NCBI RefSeq assembly: GCF_000003815.2
Contig: NC_049987.1
Coordinates: 9,584,944-9,648,943, forward strand
Direction of reading: 5' to 3'
Length of the DNA stretch: 64,000 bases
From: Branchiostoma floridae
Lineage: Eukaryota; Chordata; Leptocardii; Amphioxiformes; Branchiostomatidae
The position numbers were made by a program, and so were the translations under genes. The notes beneath the pieces were generated by a model. The model was not told the DNA's origin. It ran no database searches and saw only the letters and a list, made by a program, of their open reading frames with translations. This document shows positions 38,275 through 49,336 of the stretch, in pieces (positions within the stretch are counted from its first letter, which is position 1; each line of letters starts with the position of its first letter).

Positions 38275-39366
38275 TCATTGAAGTATGAGCGTTATAAGGA
38301 CTATCCATAAGCTTATACACGTACAACTTAACCGATGACCACTCCCAACATCAAGTTCAGCATATCCCGGAGTAGTCGGAGGTAGTGTCGCCACCTCGAA
38401 AAGCGTAATGCTCGCTTCTTTGACAGCAACACTGTTCGTAATGCGACATATGTACTCCCCAAAGTCTCCGTCCCTAACATCCCTGAGCTCCAAGATCAAT
38501 GTTCCTGTCGATCTGCCGGTAGACTCGTATCTCTGTCCCTGTGAGATCTTGCGGTTATCTTTGTACCAATCCAGCTGTGTCGCAGCCGGCAAGGCATCCA
38601 CGTCACATCTTAGCGATGTCCTTCCTCGCAATACCGCCATAACCTCAGACCGCTGAGGGGCCACCGTTGGCACGTAATGGACCTCGAAATCCATCACTCT
38701 GTTGTCTGTCGGCGAAACATTGTTCGAAGCCAGGCAGCTATACCGTCCGGACGCGGTGCGGCTGACGTTCGCCATCAGTACCGTGCTATTCCGGAAGAAC
38801 ACGCTGGCCTTACCATGTTCCCCGAGCTTCTTCCATATGACATTCGGTACAGGCTTGCCGGTGGCAGTGCAGTTAAAAAGTGTGTCTGTCCCCTCCTCCA
38901 CTACTACTTTCTGGCCATCCCTGACTTCCAGGCCATTCACTGTCATAGACTGCACGGTGGGTGGTACCAAGATTGTCAGGTCCCCAGAGGAAGAGTTGTA
39001 CCCCGATGAGAAGTATATCACGCACGTGTAGGTGCCTTCATCTGCTAGGACGGTAGGCTGGATATGGAGATCGTACTGCCTGCCTGTGTTGATGAGTGAC
39101 ATGCGATTTTTGTCGGCCAGTAGGATGTCGTCCCCCATGCTTACAGGGATGCTGTTCTTGACCCAGCTGACTCTGGCGTCGCCCCTGTTCTTGACCGTGC
39201 AGCGGAGGATGGCTGGCTGGCCGACGATTGTGTCCACGTTAGCGACGGGCGCAGCAAAGCCAGGATTCTGCTGACAGTGCCCCGTGGTGACCCACAAACA
39301 GAGGAGAAGTGTTGCCACCAGCCAAGACATCCGCACAGCGTTTAGTACTACCAGTAGCCCCATCAC
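38275..39366 (-). CDS. Intronless three-Ig-domain cell-surface protein, probably GPI-anchored (IgLON/lachesin-like)
   Basis: A single uninterrupted ORF of 363 codons. Residues about 14-31 form a signal peptide (MSWLVATLLLCLWVTTG), so translation may start at the first Met or at Met13. Three Ig domains follow, each with the cysteine pair and core Trp: C56-C115 with W68, C166-C211 with W178, and C254-C307 with W267. The DEGTYTC, SGRYSC and FGEYIC motifs are typical. Five N-glycosylation sequons are at N124, N165, N193, N200 and N216. The C-terminus is a hydrophobic stretch (about 349-363) after a small-residue GSG, with no cytoplasmic tail, which fits a GPI-attachment signal. Order and linkers (LVPPTV) resemble lachesin and IgLON adhesion proteins. 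Those genes normally have many introns, so this may be a retrocopy or lineage-specific member. Exact orthology is not assigned. Confidence 0.85.
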   Translation of the reverse strand: MMGLLVVLNAVRMSWLVATLLLCLWVTTGHCQQNPGFAAPVANVDTIVGQPAILRCTVKNRGDARVSWVKNSIPVSMGDDILLADKNRMSLINTGRQYDLHIQPTVLADEGTYTCVIYFSSGYNSSSGDLTILVPPTVQSMTVNGLEVRDGQKVVVEEGTDTLFNCTATGKPVPNVIWKKLGEHGKASVFFRNSTVLMANVSRTASGRYSCLASNNVSPTDNRVMDFEVHYVPTVAPQRSEVMAVLRGRTSLRCDVDALPAATQLDWYKDNRKISQGQRYESTGRSTGTLILELRDVRDGDFGEYICRITNSVAVKEASITLFEVATLPPTTPGYAELDVGSGHRLSCTCISLWIVLITLILQ

Positions 39367-42300
39367 AACATTAACGTGTAACCGTCGCGCGTCCTTGATC
39401 GCTACTAAACCGTGTCTTCACGCGTACGCTGTCGTGCGTGTGGGCAAACCTCCTCCGGGCACGGTGATTGGCTTCTGGCGGCAGGCCAAGGCACAGATTG
39501 ATTTCCCATGGGCGTGCAGCTCGCGTACTTGTACTTTTAATCCCCCGCAGCGCTGCCGTACTTACAATCCAAACAGTACCAATTGCGAGCTAAGCTCATC
39601 CGTCCATCTGGAGTCCACGACTGTTTGCAGCGAGCAAACGTGCGCGTGTCGAGCCAAGAAAAGTAGTTCTACACCTGATGCGCGAAAGAAATGCTAATTC
39701 CCCGTGAACGATAGGCTCTCCCACGGCCGTCTGTGCGGCGATAAAAATGTTGAAGCAGTAGCAGGCAAGGTCGTTAATTATGCAGAAAGTGGACGGGATG
39801 TACGGGATGGGTCGGATGAATAATTCATTAGTTAAAGTGAATCGGCCGTGAGGGGGAACACCAGTAGGTCACTCGGTGGGTCCCACGGGACACACCGTAT
39901 ATGGTCTCGCAACACAGTTACCCTATTTACCCGCCGCTTTAGGGCAATTTTCACTCAAACAAAAAGAAAACGAAGCAGATCAACTGAAAAGTGACCCCAT
40001 GTTGTTGTCGTGCCTAGCTATGGTGTTTGCCGTCCCTTTCTTTGTACTGGTCAACAAAATATCAACTTTCGGTAACATAATCAAGAGCTCAACTCGAGTT
40101 ACCGAACTATCAATGCCTGGACATATGTGAGACATGCTTTATCACGCTATTAAAATGCCGAAACTACAAATCTCTTAATCAATAGCGATGTCAATAAAGA
40201 CAGATGTTTATTTGCTTCGTTGATTAGTAGCGCTAATAACATTATGTCCGTTGGGTAACTTAATGAAAAGCTCAGATACAACGGATAAATCAACTCGGAC
40301 TACTCAGCGAGTCTCTTCGTTGTCTTTTCTACCTAAAGCACAAGTAATGCCCATTTATTTTTCACGCTCGCAAAGCAAGAACGTTACGCCATTGGCTATC
40401 TATATCAATGAACAGTGTTTGCAACTCACAACTTTGACAATCCAAGAGAGATGCAACATTGTCAACGTTCTATAAATCTAACCCACAATCTGAATCGAGA
40501 AATCCAAAATCGGCAATTTTGATCATGATTCCATTTAATGATTGGGCAAAGGTCCTCTTTCCTAGCCCGTGTAAGGGTTATGTCCCAATCGGCAAAAGAA
40601 CCCTGTTGTGCAGTTCATAATCTGTGCAACACAAACTCTGCTCTCCGGGGCTGTAACTGGCCTCTCCTTCTAGGAGGCCGGCGGATGTTGGGCGGACTGC
40701 TATAACTTAATTATAAGCGAGATTCAATCAGGCTAGGTAGTTGTTTTTTTTTTTTGGTGGGTGGGGTGTGACCCCTACGTGGCTCCGTGGGACACATTGC
40801 GGCTCCCGTTTTTTTTTTTGGGGGGGGGGGGCTTTCGGTCGGGTACCGGGTTGACTTCGAGTCGGACTTAAAATGAACCCGGGGCCCGGTAACAAATAGA
40901 CCCCGTGACCTACCCATGGAGAGGACGGAGGGGTACCCTCAGTATTCGGCAGTCCACCGGGACAAATTTGTGGCTTCGGAGCCCGGCCGGGGGCACCAGT
41001 GCAATTGGGCCCTTACAAAATCCTGCTGAAGCTTGTTAAGTACTTCTTTCTCCCCTCGGTCTGTAGGCAGGTGCGTACGCATGATGTTCTCAAAACGGGC
41101 TGTCCTTTCCTTGATTACACGCTTGTTTCCTAGCTAAAATTGGTTCATTACTTAAACCGTATCAACTATCTCCAGTTTGCAATTACTCTCTATTTGTGCT
41201 ATAGGCTCAAGTTCCCGTGTGCTGGCGTAACTATTACTACTCCAGGTGATTGGATCATTCCCCTTACAGGTCCGATGGAGATAAGAAATTGAGTCGTTGC
41301 GTTGAAGGTGTTTCCAGACGCCTTAGTCTTTACATCGCGCCATTGGCCGAACGATAGCTACCCTTATCCTAGAGATTCTATTAAATCCGTGATCATTGTT
41401 GCAAGCTGGGGGAAAAGCCAGGGTCAGCTCCTTTTCCCGACGCAGCAGAAATCCGCATAGCGTAGTCCAGATGTTTTCTGAGATAGGAAACATGCCAAGC
41501 AGGTCTCTTTACAAACACAGGAAAATCCTGTTTGTGTCTCTTTTCTCCTTTTCATTTTTATCAGCTTTCCAGTGCACGGAATATATATCCGGTCACTTAC
41601 CAAAGCCAATCCCAGATCATGTACTTTTCTTTTCACTTTTTCAGAATAAAACGCAAGAAAACGTGCAGCTCACAACAGATGAAAGAGGCCAGGAATGTTT
41701 TATCCTCATTGAACAGATCTACCCCGAAACCCAATGTACTCAGTGCAGCTTTTCAAACGATTCTCACTTCACGTACACTAATGGATCACCCTTTCGCTTT
41801 GTCGCGTAATATGTACGCCTTGAACTCAATCAATCAATAGGTCAGTGAGGTTTCGTGTATGTGTGAATTTAGTCTAGTCAACATAAAGCTGGCCAAATTT
41901 GACATTCAAACCGTCAGCCTCGTCAGCTTTCTTGTCTGCAAAAGTGCACGAATCGCTGTTTTCATATACAATGTCATGTATTTACGTGAAATTCAACCCG
42001 ATCGATGCATGTCTCTATGCACCTACTCATAAATGTATGGTTGCGAGTTGAAGGTCAAAGCAGGTATACAACGGTCGTAAAGTTGAGCGGATATAGCCAG
42101 TTATCAAACGTAACTCCGGATATCCCTCTCACTCAGTCTATGCGTTTTTCTTCGATCGATGGGATAAATGGCTAACAGGTGACACAACATGCCCCGTCGA
42201 AATACGAGCCCCAATAAAGCACTCAAGTTGAGATGTAATTGTTTCGAAGCATATATAGAGATCTGTCGATTCTATGCCGGGGAAAGTGGGACTAGCTTCC

Positions 42301-42877
42301 ATTTTTCCCACCTCTCTCCCCAGTTCCACTCCGGCCAGCTAAGAACATGAAACGCGAGAAGTACAGCGTATGTTATTAGATTACTGTACGTTACTGTAGT
42401 CATTTGCATGATAGCGATAAAAGCATTCTTTTCGGCTATGTGTTAAGTAAATTTCCCCACTTCAGGTACTTAGTAAAGAGAAATTCTTATTTCTTACAGC
42501 CTTCGATAGATCGATCCGAACTAATTGTACAGCTTACTACATTTATGCAATTACTAGTACCAAAAAGCAAGAAGAAGTCTAATGTACTGGAGTAGATTAG
42601 ACTTTTATTTGTACAAATATGTATATTATTGTTAACATGTGATCTGTGCTCATACAATGTAATAGCCCAGTGGGGTAGAAATGTCCTGTCCGCGGTCACA
42701 TTCAGGGCAACAAAAATTCCACCTCTTGAGGTATGATATTACAAAAAGCTATGATATTACAAAAAGTTTCATGTAGTTTCATCATGGTGACAGGTCGGGG
42801 AGTTTCTCAAAGAATATTGGTTGTGGTTTTGTTTGCCACGCAAGTCGTCATTCATGTGCATACAACTCTCAGCAAAA
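39367..42877. other. Upstream region of the Ig gene and intergenic sequence
   Basis: About 39367-39760 is CpG-richer and is probably the promoter side of the minus-strand Ig gene; I see no clear TATA box. Around 40737-40835 there are T and G homopolymer runs in a G-rich block that may be poorly determined sequence. No coding exon is supported, although several ORFs of 70-140 codons exist by chance. Confidence 0.45.
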
Positions 42878-42892
42878 CCGCTAGGTGGCAGG
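42878..42892 (+). promoter_or_regulatory. CTCF-like motif upstream of ABHD6-C
   Basis: CCGCTAGGTGGCAGG is a near-consensus CTCF core. It lies about 540 bp before the first visible ABHD6-C coding sequence. The flanks do not resemble copies A or B closely, so the motif is retained although its surroundings have diverged. Confidence 0.45.
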
Positions 42893-43191
42893 GCAGTGTT
42901 GATAGTCCAGGGCGAAAGGCAATCGTTCGAACGGTCGAATACACAGCTGTTCTGTGGCCGCACGGCGACAACATACTGCCGGTACTTGTACATTTCTTTA
43001 ATACCTCTATTGTCCCTCTATTGCCTTGGAATTTTGTGTGATGTTAAAGTTAAGCCTTTCCGCCTCTTTTTTTGTACTTTGGTGTGTGATCTGACTATAA
43101 TTGGCCATAGTTTGAACTGAATTGACCCCATATTTTTATGATTCCTGATTGCCAGCTACGGTCACGCATGCATCACTGATCTGATCGATCA

Positions 43192-43433
43192 NNNNNNNNN
43201 NNNNNNNNNNNNNNNNNNNNNNNNNNNNNNNNNNNNNNNNNNNNNNNNNNNNNNNNNNNNNNNNNNNNNNNNNNNNNNNNNNNNNNNNNNNNNNNNNNNN
43301 NNNNNNNNNNNNNNNNNNNNNNNNNNNNNNNNNNNNNNNNNNNNNNNNNNNNNNNNNNNNNNNNNNNNNNNNNNNNNNNNNNNNNNNNNNNNNNNNNNNN
43401 NNNNNNNNNNNNNNNNNNNNNNNNNNNNNNNNN
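43192..43433. other. Assembly gap (242 N)
   Basis: A run of N that removes the start codon and first residues of ABHD6-C exon 1. Confidence 0.95.
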
Positions 43434-46400
43434 TGCACCAGTCCTGCTGGCTGGAGGGGGTACACTGGTGTCTGTAGCTGCTGCGCTGTTCGTGTACTAT
43501 CTCCGTCCTGCTTACATACTCATCCTACTCAGATGGTTAGCCCTCAGACCATTTTTTTTTATAAAATACCTTATAGTTAGTATACATGTATGTAAAGAGT
43601 TTGAAAGGGCTATGGCTGAGGCAGTTCAGGATGTTCCTATCAAATAAGAACTTTTTTGGCACTATTGACAGGATGTTGAATTTCTCTTCTGATACTGTTG
43701 TGATTAAAACGATATTATAAGTCTAAGAATGCTACATACCCCGGTACTAGTATCATAATCTTCTAGTATGCAGTGGAATGTCAATAATTGATTTGCTATC
43801 CTTTAGGTAATAATAGTAATATGCATATGGGAATTGAGAGTAAGTGAGTGTGTGAGTGAGTGAGTGTGTGGGTAAAGGAGAGTGAGTACACTTAAGAGGG
43901 CATTCATGCATTTTCTGACGATTTCTTCATTCCAGGGCCATATGTAGATTATTCTGTGGCAAAACATAGCGACCTGTCATATTTACTCATCAAAACATAC
44001 TGTATTTCAGTAGATTATAAACTCCTTCGTGTGTTTTCCTGTGTTTTCCGGTAAAAAGGCTGACCGGGCATTCATGTACTTGTCCCTTATGATGCAGGTA
44101 CAATGTGTGGAAGACAGGTTTCAAGATCAAGTTCATTAAGGCAGCAGGAAGACAGATTGGATACATGGAACGAGGACAGCCGAAGGAAGGGGAGCCTTCC
44201 ATGTTGTTCNNNNNNNNNNNNNNNNNNNNNNNNNNNNNNNNNNNNNNNNNNNNNNNNNNNNNNNNNNNNNNNNNNNNNNNNNNNNNNNNNNNNNNNNNNN
44301 NNNNNNNNNNNNNNNNNNNNNNNNNNNNNNNNNNNNNNNNNNNNNNNNNNNNNNNNNNNNNNNNNNNNNNNNNNNNNNNNNNNNNNNNNNNNNNNNNNNN
44401 NNNNNNNNNNNNNNNNNNNNNNNNNNNNNNNNNNNNNNNNNNNNNNNNNNNNNNNNNNNNNNNNNNNNNNNNNNNNNNNNNNNNNNNNNNNNNNNNNNNN
44501 NNNNNNNNNNNNNNNNNNNNNNNNNNNNNNNNNNNNNNNNNNNNNNNNNNNNNNNNNNNNNNNNNNNNNNNNNNNNNNNNNNNNNNNNNNNNNNNNNNNN
44601 NNNNNNNNNNNNNNNNNNNNNNNNNNNNNNNNNNNNNNNNNNNNNNNNNNNNNNNNNNNNNNNNNNNNNNNNNNNNNNNNNNNNNNNNNNNNNNNNNNNN
44701 NNNNNNNNNNNNNNNNNNNNNNNNNNNNNNNNNNNNNNNNNNNNNNNNNNNNNNNNNNNNNNNNNNNNNNNNNNNNNNNNNNNNNNNNNNNNNNNNNNNN
44801 NNNNNNNNNNNNNNNNNNNNNNNNNNNNNNNNNNNNNNNNNNNNNNNNNNNNNNNNNNNNNNNNNNNNNNNNNNNNNNNNNNNNNNNNNNNNNNNNNNNN
44901 NNNNNTTGGTGCCATTGGACTGGAAAGTTTCCACATAGTGGGGTGCAGTATGGGCGGTGCAGCAGCTGGTTGCTATGCTGGTAGTCATCCGGAGCTGGTG
45001 TCTGCTGTGACCATGATGTGTCCTGCAGGTATGTTACCTAAATGTAGCCTGGTATCCAGCCGTAATATAGCTCCAGAGTCTCGAGAGCTATATTACATAA
45101 TTGTGAAGAGGAGAGAAGAGACTCGGTAGCTATATTATGGCTAGATACCAGGCTAACCTAAATGTACTCTCCAAGCACAGGCTTGGCTCCGGCTGTTTTT
45201 TTAATGTTTTTCTAGGCATTTTATAAGGCTTTCTTTTTTGTAACATTTTGTTGATGTCTTACGGCCGCAAAATAGTAAGCCTGATAAAAACGCCTAAAAA
45301 AACGTCAAAAAACAGCTGGAGCTTTGAGAGTAACCTAAATGGCCTTTGGTGATGAAGGGTTTTAGTATTGGAACTGTCACATTCAAATGTTATTTGTAAT
45401 GAATGTTCCACTTGCAATTTTACACAGAATAAAACAGAATAGCCTCTCACTGTTGGTTGACTCCTTTTGCTTGCAGGTGTGAGAACACCACCGCTGGAGC
45501 AAATAGGACCCCTACTGATTCCAGAGAGTACTGCAGATATAAAGGAGATGCTGGACAGAGTATTTTACAACTGGAAGACTGTAGAGCCACCTGAAATGGT
45601 GTGTAATTCTTCCCATTCTATTATGAAATCAAATAGATATGGGTGCTATGATTTGCCCCTGCGGATCATCTTGATTTTCAATGGTCATCCATAGATTTTG
45701 TGCCGACTCCACAGAATACATGCACGCATTCAGTTGTTACACTGTACTTGTCTGGCTCTGGGCTTATCTCCAAGCAGATCCTACATTAGCACAAGATAGT
45801 ATCAAAAGCAGTGTAGCTGGCCTAGGAGTGTTCTTAGCTACCTTACCGTAGGATCTGCTACCCAAGGTAATCAAGAACACTCCTTGGCCGGCTACATTCC
45901 TTTGCCAGCTTTTGATACTATCTAATGCTACCATAGAATCTGCTTGGAGATAAGTTATGGGCCGTATTTCTTTCATAGCTCTTTACATTGATGAAACTGG
46001 TGGTTTCAACAACTCAATGCATTATTGTTATTGTTTATTCACAGATTCTGGAAGGTCTGTTAGAGCTACGGAGACCTCGTCATGACTTTTTCAGGAAAAG
46101 TAAGTCTTCAGACTGTTTTACATACTTGTACATTATTCTAGAGGTTGAACACATGAGATGGCTTAAAGCTCTAAGTCCTTTACAACTTTCTACAGCCTGG
46201 CATTGGCATTGAGTTAGTGGTAATCTTTAGGATAGTTTGTTTCTCTGGTCACATAGAAATTTAACTTCCTATTTTGAAACTGTGATATCTCATAGTATGC
46301 TTTATGTGCAACTGCATTGTTGAGTATGACTTCTAACTACAAATGTAAAAATTTCCTTCCCCTGCAGTGTTAGAAGAGTCCAAGAAAACCCCAAACATAC

Positions 46401-46858
46401 TTGAAAAGGAGTATATGGACAAGATTACAGCCCCAACCCAGGTCATCTGGGGGAAACATGATCAGGTTGGTATATACTAATAGGATATTCAGTGAATTTA
46501 GGTACTTCAGAAAATTGCTTTTCTTCCTATTTTTTCCTGCAGATCTGGACAATCATTTTGACAATTATTTTGCCATAACACTGTATATTCTAGCATAAAC
46601 CTTACCTTCTACTTACTCTTTACCTTCTTCAACCATAACAATATATGTTTTACTATTGAACACCATAATTATGTTCTACCATAACACCTTATGTTCTGTT
46701 CACAGATCCTGCCCCCATCAGCTGCAGCAGTTCTGGAGAAAGGGATCCCAAACTGTCGTGTGGACATGTTAGAGAGGTGTGGACACGCCCCTGGTGTGGA
46801 GAGGCCTCGCAAGACTGCCAGTCTCCTCATGCATTTCAGGGAATCAATTTTCTCATGA
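43434..46858 (+). CDS. ABHD6: ABHD6-like hydrolase, copy C (start and exon 3 hidden by gaps)
   Basis: Visible exons: 43434-43535 (5' end in gap), 44098-44209 (cut by gap), 44906-45028 (5' end in gap), 45477-45598, 46045-46099, 46368-46465 and 46706-46858. Exon 3 must lie in the 44210-44905 gap. Intron phases match copies A and B. The first exon encodes the hydrophobic anchor (LVSVAAALFVYYLRP) followed by RW-YNVW, close to vertebrate ABHD6. The nucleophile motif is GCSMGG instead of GHSMGG. The acid is Asp in WGKHDQ and the base is His in RCGHAP. Exon 6 (ILEGLLELRRPRHDFFRK) is nearer to vertebrate ABHD6 than either A or B. C therefore looks like the more conserved member and A/B like derived duplicates. 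It has no frameshift in the visible exons. The stop is at 46856-46858, facing RPGR. Confidence 0.85.
44210..44905. other. Assembly gap (696 N)
   Basis: A run of N that removes the end of exon 2, all of exon 3 and the start of exon 4 of ABHD6-C. Confidence 0.95.
45045..45155. repeat. Hairpin MITE 1 with 9-bp target-site duplication
   Basis: The ends TAGCCTGGTATCCAGCC and GGCTAGATACCAGGCTA are inverted, and the arms continue as AATATAGCT/AGCTATATT. It is flanked by direct copies of ACCTAAATG at 45036-45044 and 45156-45164. Intronic in ABHD6-C. Confidence 0.8.
45165..45332. repeat. MITE 2, sharing the same 9-bp target site
   Basis: The ends TACTCTC and GAGAGTA are inverted, with imperfect pairing inward (GGCTCCGGCTGTTTTTTT against AAAAAACAGCTGGAGC). 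It is flanked by ACCTAAATG at 45156-45164 and 45333-45341. It is related to the element at 46949-47140. Confidence 0.75.
45764..45953. repeat. MITE 3 with TTATCTCCAAGCAGAT ends
   Basis: Perfect inverted ends TTATCTCCAAGCAGAT (45764-45779) and ATCTGCTTGGAGATAA (45938-45953), with further internal palindromes (AGGAGTGTTCTT against AAGAACACTCCT). Intronic in ABHD6-C. Confidence 0.8.
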
Positions 46859-46948
46859 GACTGTAAATGTCATAGCCATGTATCTGTATTCAGTGTGCAG
46901 AAGACCTTACACTTCTGTGCTGAGATAGAGCACAATGTCACCAGTCTC

Positions 46949-47140
46949 TACTCTCCAAGCAGAGGTTAGGCTCCAGCTGGGGGGTTTTATCGAGCTTTCT
47001 CTTTATACCGTTTTCTTAATGTCTCATGGCCTAAATAAAATGAAAACGGTTCAAAATAGAAAGCCTGATAAAAGTGTATTAAAATGTACCCCCCCCCCCC
47101 CAAAAAAAACAGCCAGAGCCTAACCTCTGCTTGGAGAGTA
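46949..47140. repeat. MITE 4 with 25-bp perfect terminal inverted repeats
   Basis: The left end TACTCTCCAAGCAGAGGTTA and its reverse complement at the right end extend to 25 matched bases. The same CTCCAAGC motif near the end occurs in MITEs 2 and 3, so they form one family. It lies 90 bp after the ABHD6-C stop codon, and AATAAA within it (47036-47041) could act as a poly(A) signal. Confidence 0.8.
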
Positions 47141-48806
47141 ATCAGACTCCACCCACTCTCCTATGCCGCCTTGTCTGCAGCCTATATATACTCATACTTT
47201 GTGAAGGCTCTGCTAAACTTGGATGAAGTTTACACCAGCTGTGAGCCAACCAGAATTGCCAAATTTTTTCCTTCTGGTTAAGCCATTTCTCTGATTTGCT
47301 GGTTAAAGGGAAAGGCTACAAAAAGTGGAAATCTCAGCCTGGTTTAGCAGAGCATCCCCAAGACATATTGTATAGACCATATTGTAGGAGAATGTTTTAA
47401 GACTTTGTGTAGGAGAATGTTTCTACCAGACAATTTTAATTGCTGAAAAATGTCCAAATAGATGCCAGTGAAATTAGCTAGCCAACAATTACATCCTGGG
47501 TTGCCTACATGTATTTAGCCAATTTTACTATTTTGTCATCAGGTACCCAAAAAGTACTGATATGGTAGAGACTACTGAAATATGGTATAGTAGTTTGACC
47601 TGGTAATCAAAATAAGGAGATGGGCTCAATTAGTTGTGAAAGAAACAATTTAATCATCACAGATCAATGCACATCACTACTCAACACAATCATTTCAATC
47701 ATCACCTTAAAGTTTACAAAATTAAGAACATTAAGCAATGACCACTATTTACAAAATATCATATTTACAGTTATGTATATCTTTTTGCAGCAGAATGTTG
47801 AAAACAGAAACCGTTCTAATGGAGGCAAAATGTAATGAGCAAGTGGCCCAACCAATTAGAAATATGCAGATACTCAATGCACAACCAGGAACAACCTAGC
47901 CCCCTTTCTACTGTAAACATTTACTAAAATACACTAGGGGGTTTCCATTTTTTTGTTCGATTTTCTGTATTTTGTTTTAAAAGGAGGTTTTTATGTCTAT
48001 CTGATTGTCTAGGGATTTTAATCACCCAATAACTTTTAAAAGAAAAGGGACCAGAAACATAGAATGAGGTAAGGTACATGTATATGGCTAAATTGATGAA
48101 TGCCTTCTGGATCAGCCAGTGGACTGGTTCAAAAAATATTATTGAGAGCAAATAATTGTAATAGCTTCAATCCTCTTTGACACTGCTTGTGCTGTTATGG
48201 TAGTGAGAGGCAAGATGTTACTGCATTTGATCTCATCAGTCTGATTTTAGACTCTCTTTAAATAAAACAAAAGAAGCATCTATTCCACTGTTGTTGTTTT
48301 TTATACTCAAGCCGGTACAAACATGTGCCTCCCCATCTTCATACGCACAGAAAGGAAACCTCAATGCTAAAAGACAATACATCTGCAGTGTTCTAATTCT
48401 AACTGTTATCTAGAAAAAAGACAATTCTAGGATCTGGTAGGAAAGTGCATGCCAATCATACAATATCGCTGATGCACTACCAGTAGGTTGAAGATGTGTA
48501 ACATGGCATGGTGCGACTGGTTTCCTGGTGCAAGATGCAAGTGTGTGATACATTAAATTCATTGTACCTCCAAAATTACCACAATGCACAGGCACTGACT
48601 GGAAGTACAGAGTCTTTTTGTCTAACTACACTGTGTATGGCATTGCCTGCATACAATTCTATCAACACGCTGTGTAGTGAATAAACACGTGGAATGTTTG
48701 TTTTTTTCTGTTCTAAAACCTATTGAAAAATATATCTGCTCTATTGCACAAGTTAGGTTCCAAAGTGTTTCAAATATAAAGGCATGGTGTCCTATTATAA
48801 GGAATT
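47141..48806. other. Intergenic sequence between convergent ABHD6-C and RPGR
   Basis: I see no supported exon, RNA gene or strong repeat. The region presumably contains the 3' end of the RPGR transcript. Confidence 0.5.
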
Positions 48807-48920
48807 TTATTTCATAGGAATTTTGAGAGTGGAATGATGCGATGTGGCATGATGGTGACTGCTGCAGTGAGAAGATTGTTGGATGACTTGAGAAGCTGCT
48901 GCATTCCCAAGTTGCCACTC
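48807..48920 (-). CDS. Weak candidate for the terminal RPGR exon
   Basis: The acceptor ATAACACAG|GAGTGG would continue the phase-0 donor at 49337 and add 37 residues (starting EWQLGNAAASQV) before TAA at 48807-48809. AATAAA overlaps the stop on the same strand (TGAAATAAAATTCC). The residues do not resemble the conserved basic end of vertebrate RPGR ORF15. An alternative acceptor upstream gives only a few residues. Confidence 0.25.
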   Translation of the reverse strand, partial: EWQLGNAAASQVIQQSSHCSSHHHATSHHSTLKIPMK

Positions 48921-49336
48921 CTGTGTTATAATATGGTGCAGGCCTGGAAAATATATTGAGATGGAGCTGTGAATAAGATAATTCTTCTGCAAATGCAAGT
49001 CCCATACAATGCTTCTTTGCAAAAGAATTTCAACCTACCCAATAGAAAAAAATGGTGACTTACTACATAGTAATTAAAACACATTTATTGTCTGGCCACC
49101 TGCTTAATGCTAGTACTATAGGATGCTAGAAGACAGAAGGGCCTGGAGACAACTCTCCATCTTCATGGCTACCTTGTCCCCTCAACGACCAGGAGGTCAA
49201 GGGACTTGGTAGGCAGGTAGGTATAGGATGCTATGATCATTACTGTAACAGTAATACTTGAAATGTGTGCAGAACTGCAGATTTCATGAAAAATAGTACT
49301 TTTCTGGTTACAAGATATGGACAAAATAACACTCAC

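Noticed and set aside
41396-41809. 137-codon plus-strand ORF
   Set aside because: There is no recognisable domain, upstream splice site or start context, and the region is otherwise intergenic.
43990-44988. ORFs of about 270-330 codons spanning N runs
   Set aside because: Most of their length is undetermined sequence. Only the ends match ABHD6-C exons, and these are separated by introns.
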